Source of the DNA: Serinibacter arcticus
GTDB lineage: Bacteria > Actinomycetota > Actinomycetes > Actinomycetales > Beutenbergiaceae
Assembly: GCF_003121705.1 (NCBI RefSeq)
Contig: NZ_PYHR01000002.1
Span: 868,001 to 932,000, forward strand
Direction: 5' to 3'
Length of the DNA stretch: 64,000 nt
Shown here: piece after piece, positions 1 to 9,028 of the stretch
How positions within the stretch are numbered: position 1 is the stretch's first letter
Layout of the letters: the number at the start of each line of letters is the position of its first letter
The notes under the pieces: model-generated
Databases searched by the model: none
Seen by the model: only the letters and a program-made list of their open reading frames with translations
What the model was told of the DNA's origin: nothing
Made by a program: the position numbers and the translations under genes

Positions 1-1185
1 CGCCGCCGGACACCGACGTGGCGGGGAGCCGGTAGCTCGACCCGGTCATCGCCGTCGTGCCGAAGGAGTAGCCCGAGACCGTCGAGCTCGTCCCCGCGAG
101 TGCCGAGCCGAGGGCGGCGACCGCGCTCTTCATCTGGCTGTGCTCGCTCGAGGCGCCGCCGGAGGTGCTGATGGAGTTCGAGAGGTCGACGACGATGCCG
201 ACGTCCAGCCCGCAGGACGCCGGGAAGGACCGGTTGCCGAGCGACTGCGGCCACACCCCGCCGGAGGCGCGGGTGTTCGTCGTCGTGGTGTTCATCATGA
301 ACTGCGGGTTGTAGGCCGTCGGGCTCGTGTAGGTGGTGCCGGCGACGATCAGCGGGGTCTGGAACCGGTAGCCGGCCCCGGTGGTCCCGGTGCCCCCGGT
401 GCCCTCGTTGTCACCGGTCCGCAGCGTCGGGTTGGTGAAGTACCCGGCGGCCGCCCCGGCCTCGGACGGGAGGTCGCGCACCCAGTACCGGGCGCCGGGC
501 GCCACGTTGCTGAACGTGCACAGGCCTCCGACCGACGCGCAGGTCCCGACCTGGGTGCCTCCGGTCTCGGCGGTGAACAGACCGAGGTCAGCGCCGTCGA
601 TCAGGGGGGCGACCGTGGTCGTCCCGGTGCGGAGACCGCCCATCGAGATCACGACCGTGCCACCGGCGACGGCGGCCGGCGCGACGGCGGCGAGCTCGGT
701 CGACGGGGCTGCGGCGAGGTCGGTCGGCGGGGCCGCGGGTGCCTGGCGCTGTGACGCTGTCGGCGCCTCGGCCGGTGCCTCGGTGGCCTCGGGCGGCTCG
801 ACCTGGTCGACCTGGTCGGGCGGCTCGGTCGGCTCGGTCGCAGCGGTCTCGACCGGCGCGGGGGCCTCCGTGGCGGGGCCTCCGTGGCGGGGGCCTCCTC
901 GGCCGGAGCCTCGGACGTCGCCGTCCCGCTCGGCTGCGTGGTGTCGGACTCGACCGGAGGGGCGGCCTCGTCCACCACGCCGTCGACGACGGCTGTCGCC
1001 TCGGCCGACCAGCTCGTTCCCGGGTCGGCCGCCGGGTCCGCCGGCGGGGACTGCGCGACGGCGGGCGTCGCCACCCCCATCGTCAGGCAGAGGGCGGGGA
1101 TCGCCGCCCAGGCGACCAGTCGACGCCGTCGGATCCTGCTCGTCCGCCGACGGTTGCCCCAGTGCTCCCCAGCTGTTCCAGCCAT
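1..1185 (-). CDS. secreted von Willebrand A domain surface protein, partial and frameshifted
   Basis: The gene reads off the left edge, so only the N-terminal part is present. From the ATG at 1185, preceded by GGTGGAGACAGGCA, it encodes a basic n-region, a hydrophobic signal segment (LVAWAAIPALCLTMGVA) and an AxA-like cleavage site. A Pro/Glu/Ala linker follows, then a beta-rich stretch resembling a Cna-B/SpaA fold, then the vWA MIDAS motif VVDLSNSIS. The frame breaks at 875-878: one copy of a GCC-CCC-GCC-ACG-GAG repeat has four Gs (plus strand) where the adjacent copy has five. Restoring one base joins signal peptide and vWA domain into one frame. It is probably an exported, adhesin-like or pilin-like protein, and the ligand cannot be told. 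The domain reading is good; the frameshift is probably a sequence error. Confidence 0.75.
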
Positions 1186-1510
1186 TGCCTGTCTCCACCC
1201 ACGCCGCGCACCATCGCGCACTATTAGCCCCCTGGCGGGGTGAGCATAGGACCGGAAAGCGAATGCCCGCGCGGGGCAATTTCGGGGCGGGAACAGCTAT
1301 TCCCCCGTAGCGCGCCAAGACGCGTCTAGAACACTCAGAACTTGCCTAACTACGCCCTTGAAGGGGTCTATTCACCTGTTGCGCAAGCCCTGCGCGAATA
1401 TTCGAGGCGGGCCTTGTTCGCAATTCCCGCGAAATGCGGAGAAACTAGCGCAACGCTGCACTTCCTCATGAATGACACGCTCGTAGAGCAATGGCGGAGC
1501 ACGTTCAAGG
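1186..1510. other. intergenic region upstream of the vWA gene
   Basis: About 325 bases lie between the vWA gene and the end of the suf operon. Its composition is clearly lower in GC than its neighbours, especially 1320-1500. I see no convincing gene or RNA. On the minus strand TATGCT at 1243-1248 could be a -10 box for the vWA gene, but no good -35 is evident. Confidence 0.4.
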
Positions 1511-1547
1511 GACGGTCACGCGCGCCTCACGGCGGCGTCTCACCGTC
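1511..1547 (-). terminator. candidate terminator hairpin at the end of the suf operon
   Basis: GACGGT (1511-1516) pairs with ACCGTC (1542-1547), and the interior ACGCGCGCC/GGCGGCGT extends the stem imperfectly. It overlaps the sufU stop codon and has no clear U-tract, so it is only a candidate. Confidence 0.35.
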
Positions 1548-2031
1548 AGGACGGGTCGGCGACCAGCGCCTTCGCCATCGCGTCGCGCAGGGCCATCCAG
1601 CCGAGCAGCGCGCACTTGATCCGGGCCGGGAAGCGGGCGACCCCGACCAGGGCGGCGCCGTCCTCGAGCCGCTCCTCGCGCTCGTCCGCCAGCGACTCAC
1701 CACGGTTGCCCATGAGGGCGCGGAAGTCCTCGGCGAGGCCGTCGACCTGTCGGACGTCCTTGCCGACGACGAGATCCGTGAGGATGGAGAGCGACGCCCG
1801 CGAGATGGAGCACCCCACGCCCTCCCAGCCGAGGTCGGCGAGCACGGGGGCCCCGCCCTCGGACGCGGGATCCAGGCGTACGCGGAGCGTGACCTCGTCA
1901 CCGCAGGTGGGGTTGACCTGGAAGGACTCCCCCGCCATCGCGGCGCCGTCCAGGGCGATCAGTCCCTCCCCGTGCCGCTCGCGCGCGTGGTCGAGGATCA
2001 CCTGCTGGTAGAGCTGCTCGAGACCGCTCAC
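1546..2031 (-). CDS. sufU: SufU Fe-S assembly protein
   Basis: This 161-residue IscU-like protein is last in the suf operon. In Gram-positive bacteria SufU is a zinc protein that accepts persulfide sulfur from SufS and passes it to SufBCD. The conserved ligands are visible: Cys and Asp in NPTCGDEV, Cys in GVGCSISRAS and Cys in IKCALLGW, with the 18-20 residue insertion between the second and third Cys typical of SufU. The GTG start at 2031 overlaps the sufS stop in a GTGA, implying translational coupling. No SufT (DUF59) gene follows, although one often does in related operons. Confidence 0.93.
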   Translation of the reverse strand: MSGLEQLYQQVILDHARERHGEGLIALDGAAMAGESFQVNPTCGDEVTLRVRLDPASEGGAPVLADLGWEGVGCSISRASLSILTDLVVGKDVRQVDGLAEDFRALMGNRGESLADEREERLEDGAALVGVARFPARIKCALLGWMALRDAMAKALVADPS

Positions 2032-3341
2032 GCTCCTGCACCCTCCAGGCCGAAGTACGCCCGCACGCCCGCCAGCGCGGCGAGGAACGCGTCGATGTCC
2101 TCGGGCGTGGTGGCGATCCCGATCGAGGCGCGGGTCGAGGAGGCCACACCGAGCCGGCGGTGGATCGGCTGGGCGCAGTGGTGTCCCACCCGGACGGCGA
2201 TGCCCTCGGCGTCGAGCACCTGCCCGACGTCGTGCGGGTGGACGCCCTCGAGCTCGAACGCGACGACGCCCAGGCGCCTCGTCGCGGTCAGCGGCCCGAG
2301 CACGCGGACGTGGTCGAGCGCGGCGAGTCCGTCCAGCAGCCGCTGCGTGAGCACGATCTCCTGGGCCTCGACCGCGTCCATGCCGAGGTCGGCGAGGAAC
2401 TGGGCCGCGGCGCGGAGCCCGACAGTCTGGGCGACCATCTGGGTGCCGGCCTCGAACTTCTGGGGCGGGGCGGCGTACGTGGTGGCCTCCATGGTCACGA
2501 TCTCGACCATCGACCCTCCGGTCGCCACCGGCGGCAGGGCCGCGAGCAGCTCGCGGCGCCCGTAGAGCACCCCGATCCCGGTGGGGCCGAGCATCTTGTG
2601 CCCGCTGAAGGCGGCGAAGTCGACGTCGAGCGCGTGCAGGTCGACCGCCAGGTGCGGCACCGACTGGCACGCGTCGAGCACGACCAGGGCCCCGACGGCG
2701 TGGGCCCGGGCCACGATCGGAGCGAGGTCGGTGACGGCACCAGTGACGTTGGAGGCGTGCGTGACGGCGACGACCCTGGCGCGGTCGGTGATGATGTCCT
2801 CGAGCCCGGTCAGGTCCAGCCGACCCTCGTCCGTCGCCGGGACGAACCGCAGCACGGCGCCGGTCCGGGCGGCGAGCTCCTGCCACGGCACGAGGTTCGC
2901 GTGGTGCTCGAGCTCGGTGACGACGAGCTCGTCCCCCGGTGCGAGGGCGAACCGCTGCGCGGCCTCGCCGCCGCGACCCGCCGTCGCGTTGGAGATCCCG
3001 TAGGCGACGAGGTTGATCGCCGCCGTCGCGTTCGACGTCCAGACGATCTCGTCGTCGTGCGCACCCACCAGGGAGGCGACGACGGTGCGCGCGTCCTCGA
3101 ACGCGGCGGTCGCCTCCTCTGCCAGCGCGTGCGCGCCGCGGTGCACGGCCGCGTTCGTCGTCAGGTAGAAGTCCTGCTCGGCGTCGATGACGCACTCGGG
3201 CTTCTGCGACGTCGCCCCCCAGTCCAGGTAGACGAGGTCCTTCCCGTGCACCTGACGGGTCAGGATCGGGAAGTCCGCGCGGACGCGGGCGAGCTCGTCC
3301 GGCGCGAGGCCGGCGGGCGGGGACTGGGTGGGCGACGACAT
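2028..3341 (-). CDS. sufS: SufS cysteine desulfurase
   Basis: A 437-residue PLP-dependent class V aminotransferase-fold enzyme that takes sulfur from L-cysteine, leaving alanine and an enzyme persulfide. The PLP lysine is K249 in FSGHKMLGPTGIG and the persulfide cysteine is C389 in RVGHHCAQP. The latter motif and position mark the group II (SufS/CsdA) class rather than IscS. It lies 48 bases after sufC and overlaps sufU, its usual sulfur acceptor. Length is normal for the family. Confidence 0.95.
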   Translation of the reverse strand: MSSPTQSPPAGLAPDELARVRADFPILTRQVHGKDLVYLDWGATSQKPECVIDAEQDFYLTTNAAVHRGAHALAEEATAAFEDARTVVASLVGAHDDEIVWTSNATAAINLVAYGISNATAGRGGEAAQRFALAPGDELVVTELEHHANLVPWQELAARTGAVLRFVPATDEGRLDLTGLEDIITDRARVVAVTHASNVTGAVTDLAPIVARAHAVGALVVLDACQSVPHLAVDLHALDVDFAAFSGHKMLGPTGIGVLYGRRELLAALPPVATGGSMVEIVTMEATTYAAPPQKFEAGTQMVAQTVGLRAAAQFLADLGMDAVEAQEIVLTQRLLDGLAALDHVRVLGPLTATRRLGVVAFELEGVHPHDVGQVLDAEGIAVRVGHHCAQPIHRRLGVASSTRASIGIATTPEDIDAFLAALAGVRAYFGLEGAGA

Positions 3342-3389
3342 GTGACGCTCCTTGCGTGCGACGTGCGGCGTGCGGCCGCGGTCAGCTGG

Positions 3390-4148
3390 TCAGACGGCGG
3401 AGGCGAGGAAGCGGTCGTAGCCCTCGGCCTCGAGGCGGTCGGCCAGCTCGGGGCCGCCCTGCTCGGCGACGCGGCCCGCGACGAAGACGTGGACGAAGTC
3501 GGGCTTGATGTACTGCAGGATCCGCGTGTAGTGCGTGATCAGGAGGACACCGACCTCGCTGGTGTCCTTCAGGCGGTTGACGCCCTCGGACACGATGCGG
3601 AGCGCGTCGACGTCGAGGCCGGAGTCGGTCTCGTCGAGCACCGCGAACTTCGGGCGGAGCAGCTCCATCTGGAGGATCTCGTGGCGCTTCTTCTCGCCGC
3701 CGGAGAAGCCCTCGTTGACGTTGCGCGTCGCGAACTCGGGGTCCATGCGCAGCGCGTCCATGGCGCCCTTGACGTCGCCCGTCCACGTGCGCAGCGCCGG
3801 GGCCTTGCCGTCGATCGCGGTCTTGGCGGTCCGGAGGAAGTTCGAGACGGTGACGCCGGGGACCTCGACCGGGTACTGCATCGCGAGGAACATCCCGGCG
3901 CGGGCGCGCTCGTCGACGCTCATCTCGAGCACGTTCTCGCCGTCGAGCAGGATCTCGCCCTCGGTGACCTCGTAGCGCGGGTGGCCGGCGATGGAGTAGG
4001 CGAGCGTGGACTTGCCGGAGCCGTTCGGGCCCATGATCGCGTGGGTCTCGCCGCTGCGGACGGTGAGGTCGACGCCGCGCAGGATCGGCTTGGGGCCGTC
4101 GGTGGTCTCGACGCTGACGTGCAGGTTCTTGATCTCGAGCGTTGCCAT
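3390..4148 (-). CDS. sufC: SufC ATPase
   Basis: A 252-residue ABC-type ATPase of the cytosolic SufBCD scaffold, not a membrane transporter. Walker A is GPNGSGKST, the signature is FSGGEKKRHEI and Walker B is FAVLDETDSGLD. The GEKKR signature and DSGLD ending are typical of SufC. ATP binding by SufC drives the conformational change in SufB-SufD that allows cluster assembly. It lies 44 bases downstream of the Rieske gene and 48 upstream of sufS in the same operon. Confidence 0.96.
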   Translation of the reverse strand: MATLEIKNLHVSVETTDGPKPILRGVDLTVRSGETHAIMGPNGSGKSTLAYSIAGHPRYEVTEGEILLDGENVLEMSVDERARAGMFLAMQYPVEVPGVTVSNFLRTAKTAIDGKAPALRTWTGDVKGAMDALRMDPEFATRNVNEGFSGGEKKRHEILQMELLRPKFAVLDETDSGLDVDALRIVSEGVNRLKDTSEVGVLLITHYTRILQYIKPDFVHVFVAGRVAEQGGPELADRLEAEGYDRFLASAV

Positions 4149-4192
4149 GAGTGGGGTCCTTCGTGTGGTTCGGGAGGAAGAGGTGGGGTCGG

Positions 4193-4531
4193 TCAGGCGG
4201 TCGGCGTGTCCACGTCGACGAGGATGACCTCGCCGTCGAGCGTCACCGGGTAGGTGACGACGCCTCGCGTGGCCGGGAGGCTGAGCGGCTTGCCGGTGCG
4301 GACGTCGAAGCGGGCGCCGTGCTTCCAGCACTCCACGCTCACGTCGTCGACGTCGCCCTCGCCGAGCGAGGCACGACCGTGCGTGCACTCGTCGTCCATG
4401 GCGTGCACCACGCCGTCGGGCGTGCGCACGAGGGCCACCGTCATGTCGGAGCCGTCGGGCGCCGTCACGTTGACGCTCATCGCGCTGCCGGGCGCCAGGT
4501 CGTCGAGGAAGGCGGCACTCTGCGCGGTCAT
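4193..4531 (-). CDS. Rieske [2Fe-2S] ferredoxin in the suf operon
   Basis: A 112-residue single-domain Rieske protein of the kind annotated as the ferredoxin subunit of non-heme iron oxygenases. The two cluster-binding motifs are CTHG and, 17 residues after its His, CWKH. It has no signal peptide and no disulfide cysteines of the high-potential bc1 type, so it should be a soluble low-potential protein. It sits 7 bases after sufD and before sufC. This position recurs in actinobacterial suf operons and suggests a role as electron donor or early client in cluster assembly. No oxygenase gene is nearby. Confidence 0.9.
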   Translation of the reverse strand: MTAQSAAFLDDLAPGSAMSVNVTAPDGSDMTVALVRTPDGVVHAMDDECTHGRASLGEGDVDDVSVECWKHGARFDVRTGKPLSLPATRGVVTYPVTLDGEVILVDVDTPTA

Positions 4532-4538
4532 CGGCGGG

Positions 4539-5738
4539 TCACAGCCCCGTCACCTCGAGCTCGGCCTCGATGGCCGCCTCGAGGCGCTGCTCGACGGCGG
4601 GGACGCCGATCTGCTGGATGAGCTCGGCGAAGAAGCCCCGCACCACCAGGCGGCGGGCGACGTCCTCGGGGATGCCGCGCGACTTCAGGTAGAAGAGCTG
4701 CTCGTCGTCGAACCGGCCGGTGGCGCTGGCGTGACCGGCACCCTCGATCTCGCCGGTCTCGATCTCGAGGTTCGGCACCGAGTCGGCGCGCGCGCCCTCG
4801 GTCAGCACGAGGTTGCGGTTGAGCTCGTAGGTGTCGGTGCCCTCGGCCGCCTTGCGGATGAGGACGTCGCCGATCCACACGCTCCGGGCGCCGACGCCCT
4901 GCAGCGCACCCTTGTAGGTGACGCGGCTGGTGCAGCGGGGCACCGCGTGGTCGACGAACAGCCGGTGCTCGAGGTGCTGGCCGGCGTCGGCGTAGTACAG
5001 ACCGATCGACTCGAGCATCGCGCCGGGCTGGGTGAACTCGCCGTCGACCGTCACGCGCACGACGTCGCCGCCGAGGCTGACGACGATGTGCTTGAGCGTG
5101 GCGTCGCGGCCGAGGCGCGCGCGGTGGCTCGAGCCGTGCACGGTGCCGCGGTCCCAGTCCTGGATGCTGACGACGGTGAGGTGCGCGCCGTCGTGGACGT
5201 CGATCTCGACCGTCTGGGCGAGCTCGGCGGTGCCGACGTGGTCGACGACGACGAGGGCCTTGGAGTGGTGCTGGGCCGTGACGAGCAGGTGCGACGCAGC
5301 CGCGGCGGAGCCGGCCTCGCCGCGAACGACGACCGTGGTCTCGCTGGTCGGCTCGGCGTTCGCGCCGATCGTGACCTCGGTCCGCTCGAGCGCCGCGCCC
5401 CAGGCGGTGGCGGCGAGCTGGTCGTTGGGGACCCCGGCGACGCCGGTCGTCGATGCGCCGTCACGCTTGGTGACGGCGACCCCCACGCCCTCGGGCGCGG
5501 TGACGTCGACCGTGACCGTGCCGGTCGCCGTGCCGCCGATCAGCCGCTGCAGGCGGTCGACCGGGGAGAAGCGCCACTCCTCCTCGGCACCCGTGACGGC
5601 CGGGAAGTCGGCGATGTCGAAGGACGCGAACCGGCTGGCGCGCGAGGCCTCGGGGGCCGCGGGGCCGCCGTGGCTGTGCGCGGCGTCGGCGGAGGCGCGG
5701 CTGTGGTCGGTGGTCAGTTCGGTGGTCGTTGCAGCCAT
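4539..5738 (-). CDS. sufD: SufD scaffold subunit
   Basis: A 399-residue SufB/SufD-family protein that pairs with SufB and SufC in the Fe-S scaffold complex. The N-terminus (about residues 1-60) is variable. The middle is the right-handed beta-helix and the C-terminal part, including LFYLKSRGIPEDVARRLVVR, is the conserved helical SufC-binding region. Its ATG shares one base with the sufB stop (TGATG). It is shorter than SufB and lacks SufB's N-terminal extension, which supports the SufD call. Confidence 0.94.
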   Translation of the reverse strand: MAATTTELTTDHSRASADAAHSHGGPAAPEASRASRFASFDIADFPAVTGAEEEWRFSPVDRLQRLIGGTATGTVTVDVTAPEGVGVAVTKRDGASTTGVAGVPNDQLAATAWGAALERTEVTIGANAEPTSETTVVVRGEAGSAAAASHLLVTAQHHSKALVVVDHVGTAELAQTVEIDVHDGAHLTVVSIQDWDRGTVHGSSHRARLGRDATLKHIVVSLGGDVVRVTVDGEFTQPGAMLESIGLYYADAGQHLEHRLFVDHAVPRCTSRVTYKGALQGVGARSVWIGDVLIRKAAEGTDTYELNRNLVLTEGARADSVPNLEIETGEIEGAGHASATGRFDDEQLFYLKSRGIPEDVARRLVVRGFFAELIQQIGVPAVEQRLEAAIEAELEVTGL

Positions 5739-7177
5739 CAGCCGACGGCCCCTTCCATCTGGAGCTCGATGAGACGGTTGAGCTCGAGGGCGTACTCCAT
5801 GGGCAGCTCGCGGGCGATGGGCTCGACGAACCCGCGCACGATCATGGCCATGGCCTCGGTCTCGGTCATGCCTCGCGACATGAGGTAGAACAGCTGGTCC
5901 TCGCTCACCTTCGAGACGGTGGCCTCGTGGCCCATCTCGACGTCGTCGACGCGGACGTCGACGTACGGGTAGGTGTCGGAGCGCGAGATCGTGTCCACGA
6001 GCAGCGCGTCGCACAGCACGTTGGACTTGCTGGCCTCGGCACCCTCGAGCACCTGGACCAGACCGCGGTAGGAGGCGCGGCCGCCACCACGGGCCACGGA
6101 CTTGCTCACGATCGAGCTCGACGTGTGCGGCGCCATGTGCACCATCTTGGAACCGGTGTCCTGGTGCTGGTCCTCGCCGGCGAAGGCGATGGAGAGCGTC
6201 TCGCCGCGGGCGTGCTCGCCCATGAGGTAGACGGCCGGGTACTTCATGGTCACCTTGGACCCGATGTTCCCGTCGATCCACTCCATGGTGCCGCCCTGCT
6301 CCACCGTGGCGCGCTTGGTCACGAGGTTGTACACGTTGTTCGACCAGTTCTGGATGGTCGTGTACCGGACCCGGGCGTCCTTCTTCACGATGATCTCCAC
6401 GACGGCGGAGTGCAGCGAGTCGCTCGAGTAGATCGGCGCGGTGCAGCCCTCGACGTAGTGCACGTAGGAGCCCTCGTCGGCGATGATCAGGGTCCGCTCG
6501 AACTGACCCATGTTCTCCGTGTTGATGCGGAAGTAGGCCTGCAGCGGGATCGAGACGTGGACGCCCTTGGGCACGTAGACGAACGAGCCGCCGGACCACA
6601 CCGAGGTGTTCAGCGCGGCGAACTTGTTGTCCCCCGTGGGGATGACCGTGCCGAAGTACTCCTCGAAGATCTCGGGGTGCTCGCGGAGCGCGGTGTCGGT
6701 GTCGAGGAACAGGACGCCCTGCTTCTCGAGCTCCTCGTTGATCTGGTGGTAGACGACCTCGGACTCGTACTGGGCGGCGACGCCGGCGACGAGACGCTGC
6801 TTCTCGGCCTCCGGGATGCCCAGTCGGTCGTAGGTGTTCTTGATCTCCTCGGGCAGGTCCTCCCACGAGGTGGCCTGCTTCTCCGTGGAGCGCACGAAGT
6901 ACTTGATGTTGTCGAAGTGGATGCCCGAGAGGTCGGCGCCCCACGTCGGCATCGGCTTGCGCTCGAACAGCTTCAGGCCGCGCAGGCGTCGCTGGAGCAT
7001 CCACTCCGGCTCGCTCTTCAGGGCCGAGATGTTGCGGACGACCGCCTCCGACAGACCGCGCTGCGCGGTCGCGCCGGCGTCGTCGGTGTCGTGCCAGCCG
7101 AAGTTGTAGTTGCCGATGGACGCGATCGTCTCGTCCTGCGTCATCGGCGTGGGCTGCGTCGGACTCTCTGTGCTCAT
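5738..7177 (-). CDS. sufB: SufB scaffold subunit
   Basis: A 479-residue SufB, the scaffold on which the nascent Fe-S cluster forms. The chosen ATG (7177) is preceded by AGAAGGAAG and overlaps the sufR stop in an ATGA. The sequence shows the long N-terminal region with NYNFGWHD, the beta-helix core and the C-terminal [20 protein letters not shown] motif. No intein is present, unlike some mycobacterial SufB proteins. It is the first structural gene after the regulator. Confidence 0.96.
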   Translation of the reverse strand: MSTESPTQPTPMTQDETIASIGNYNFGWHDTDDAGATAQRGLSEAVVRNISALKSEPEWMLQRRLRGLKLFERKPMPTWGADLSGIHFDNIKYFVRSTEKQATSWEDLPEEIKNTYDRLGIPEAEKQRLVAGVAAQYESEVVYHQINEELEKQGVLFLDTDTALREHPEIFEEYFGTVIPTGDNKFAALNTSVWSGGSFVYVPKGVHVSIPLQAYFRINTENMGQFERTLIIADEGSYVHYVEGCTAPIYSSDSLHSAVVEIIVKKDARVRYTTIQNWSNNVYNLVTKRATVEQGGTMEWIDGNIGSKVTMKYPAVYLMGEHARGETLSIAFAGEDQHQDTGSKMVHMAPHTSSSIVSKSVARGGGRASYRGLVQVLEGAEASKSNVLCDALLVDTISRSDTYPYVDVRVDDVEMGHEATVSKVSEDQLFYLMSRGMTETEAMAMIVRGFVEPIARELPMEYALELNRLIELQMEGAVG

Positions 7178-7914
7178 TCCGCTGCTTCCTTCTGGGAGGG
7201 CTGAGGCTGCTGGGTCGCGCGCACCGAGGGCGGCCGCACGGAGATCGTGGGGATGTGCGTGGTGCAGGCGTGACCGCCGGAGGCGATCGTGGCCAGCCGC
7301 TGCACATGGACACCGAGCAGCCGTGAGATGAGGCCGGTCTCGGCCTCGCACAGCTGCGGGAACTGCTCGGCCACCTGCTGCACGGGGCAGTGCCCCTGGC
7401 AGAGCTGGAGCGCCGTGCCGAGCTCGCGGGTGGACGCAGCGTAGCCCGACTCGCTGAAGAGCTGGGCGAGGGCGCGGGCACGGTCGTGCAGGTCGTCGCC
7501 CGCGGCCTCGACGACCGGCCGGTAGGTAGCCTCGAGGGTGGCGACCCTGGCCTGGGCGAACTCGGCGACGGCCTCCGGCCCGAGCACGTCCGCGAGGTGG
7601 CGCAGCGCGTCGGCCGCGAGCGCCGCGGAGGTGTTGGGCAGGTGGTGCTGGGCGGCCGGCGTGGCGACGTACTCCCGTGCCGGGCGTCCCCGCCCGCGCG
7701 GACCCGCGGAGATCACGGCACGCTCGGCGATCTCTCCGGCCTGGACGAGCGCCGCGAGGTGGCGCCGCACGGCCGCCGGGGTGAGGTCGAGGATCTCGGC
7801 GAGCGTCGAGGCGCCGACCGGTCCGCGCTGGACGACGAGGGCCCGGACACGGTCACGCGTGCCGGTGTCGCCGTCGACGTCGAGGGTCGAGGTCGTCTCG
7901 CGCAGCTCCTGCAC
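7174..7914 (-). CDS. sufR: SufR-type Fe-S-sensing repressor
   Basis: A 246-residue winged-helix regulator. The HTH is near residues 30-65 ([20 protein letters not shown]) and a wing is rich in Gly/Arg ([12 protein letters not shown]). The C-terminal half carries the cysteines expected of SufR: CQGHC, then C about 13 residues later (FPQLCEAE), and CTTH near the end. Known SufR proteins bind a [4Fe-4S] cluster through such residues and repress the suf operon when clusters are plentiful. The GTG start at 7914 has GGAGG six bases upstream. First gene of the operon, so autoregulation is likely. Confidence 0.9.
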   Translation of the reverse strand: MQELRETTSTLDVDGDTGTRDRVRALVVQRGPVGASTLAEILDLTPAAVRRHLAALVQAGEIAERAVISAGPRGRGRPAREYVATPAAQHHLPNTSAALAADALRHLADVLGPEAVAEFAQARVATLEATYRPVVEAAGDDLHDRARALAQLFSESGYAASTRELGTALQLCQGHCPVQQVAEQFPQLCEAETGLISRLLGVHVQRLATIASGGHACTTHIPTISVRPPSVRATQQPQPSQKEAAE

Positions 7915-7999
7915 GTCGCACCTCCGTCCCTCGATCGTCTGTCGTCTCGCGCGACGACGGGCGCCGGGCGAGGACGGCTGTCCCGTGCGGAGGCCGTCT

Positions 8000-8023
8000 T
8001 TAGGTAACAGTGTCCTTCCCTAA
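8000..8023. promoter_or_regulatory. inverted repeat, candidate SufR or iron-regulator operator
   Basis: TTAGGTAA (8000-8007) and TTCCCTAA (8016-8023) form an 8-base inverted repeat with one mismatch around an 8-base centre. It lies between divergent sufR and the ABC exporter, in an otherwise GC-rich gap of 184 bases. The TTAGG/CCTAA arms also resemble IdeR/DtxR boxes. The binding protein is inferred, not shown. Confidence 0.45.
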
Positions 8024-8084
8024 TTGCGTTCCCTCAAGCAAGGCCAGCCTCACCGAAGGCCTGCGGGAGGTGCGGGGACCGCCG

Positions 8085-8101
8085 TAGACTCACCACTCGT
8101 G
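8085..8101 (+). promoter_or_regulatory. -10 element of a likely leaderless promoter for the ABC exporter
   Basis: TAGACT (8085-8090) fits the actinobacterial TANNNT -10 consensus and stands 8 bases before the GTG at 8099-8101. No Shine-Dalgarno sequence is visible, so the transcript probably begins at or next to the start codon. Confidence 0.5.
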
Positions 8102-9028
8102 CCCTCCCCCGCCCTCGTCATCGAGGACCTGACCGTCGCCTACTCCGGACGCACCGTCGTCGACCACCTCAGCCTCGTCGCCGAGGCGGGTGGCATCACC
8201 GCCGTGCTCGGCCCGAACGGCGCCGGCAAGACGACGACGATCGAGTGCGCCGAGGGGCTGCGCCGGCCCGACTCCGGCACGATCACGGTGCTGGGCGACG
8301 CCGCCGGTTCCGACCGCGCGCGGTCGCGCGTCGGCGTCATGCTGCAGGACGGCGGGCTCCCCATGGCCCGCCGCGTCCGTGAGGTGCTCGCCCTCGCCGC
8401 CGCCATGCACGCCTCCCCCCTGCCGGTCGCGGACCTGCTCGCGCGCCTGGGGCTCGACGTCGTCGCGACCACCCCGGTCCGCCGCCTGTCCGGGGGTCAG
8501 CGGCAGCGGCTCGCGCTCGCCGTCGCCGTGATCGGTCGCCCCGAGCTCGTCTTCCTCGACGAGCCGAGCGCCGGCCTGGACCCGCACGCGCGGCAGGACG
8601 TGTGGGAGCTGGTGCGCGAGCTGCGCTCGGACGGGGTCGGCATCGTCCTCACCACCCACCTGATCGAGGAGGCGGACGCCCTCGCCGACCAGGTCCACGT
8701 GCTCGTCGACGGCCGCCTGGTCGAGTCCGGCACCCCCGCCGACCTGATCGCGCGTCACGCCGGCTCCGACTCCCAGCGACTCCGGCTCGCCCGGCCCCTG
8801 TCCGAGGGCGAGGCGATCGAGCTGCGCACCGCGGTGACCGCGGTCGGGCACGACGTCACGCTCGACGCCGACGGCGCCGACCTCCTCGTGCGCGGGCCGG
8901 CCACGCCCGCCCTGACGCTGGCGATCGCAGAGTGGTGCGACCGGAGCGACGTGCTGCTGCGGTCGCTGCAGGTCGGGGACGGCACCCTCGAGCACGCCTA
9001 CCTCACGATCACGGCGGCGCCGCGATGA
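8099..9028 (+). CDS. ABC-2 exporter ATPase
   Basis: A 309-residue ABC ATPase. Walker A is GPNGAGKT (about residues 38-45), the signature is LSGGQRQRLALA, Walker B is LVFLDEPSAGLD and the H-loop is LTTHLIEEADALAD. These mark the drug/antibiotic-export (CcmA/DrrA) subfamily. The last 80 residues form the usual C-terminal extension. The GTG at 8099 is chosen because the ABC homology begins just after it and a -10 box precedes it. An ATG at 8024 in the same frame would overlap the candidate operator. The stop overlaps the permease start (ATGA). This gene pair sits beside sufR and ctaA in many actinobacteria; its substrate is unknown. Confidence 0.9.
   Translation: MPSPALVIEDLTVAYSGRTVVDHLSLVAEAGGITAVLGPNGAGKTTTIECAEGLRRPDSGTITVLGDAAGSDRARSRVGVMLQDGGLPMARRVREVLALAAAMHASPLPVADLLARLGLDVVATTPVRRLSGGQRQRLALAVAVIGRPELVFLDEPSAGLDPHARQDVWELVRELRSDGVGIVLTTHLIEEADALADQVHVLVDGRLVESGTPADLIARHAGSDSQRLRLARPLSEGEAIELRTAVTAVGHDVTLDADGADLLVRGPATPALTLAIAEWCDRSDVLLRSLQVGDGTLEHAYLTITAAPR

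Noticed and set aside
1342-2565. Plus-strand open reading frame of 407 codons beginning in the AT-richer gap
   Set aside because: It runs antisense through sufU and sufS, with composition of a shadow frame and no homology I can recognise.
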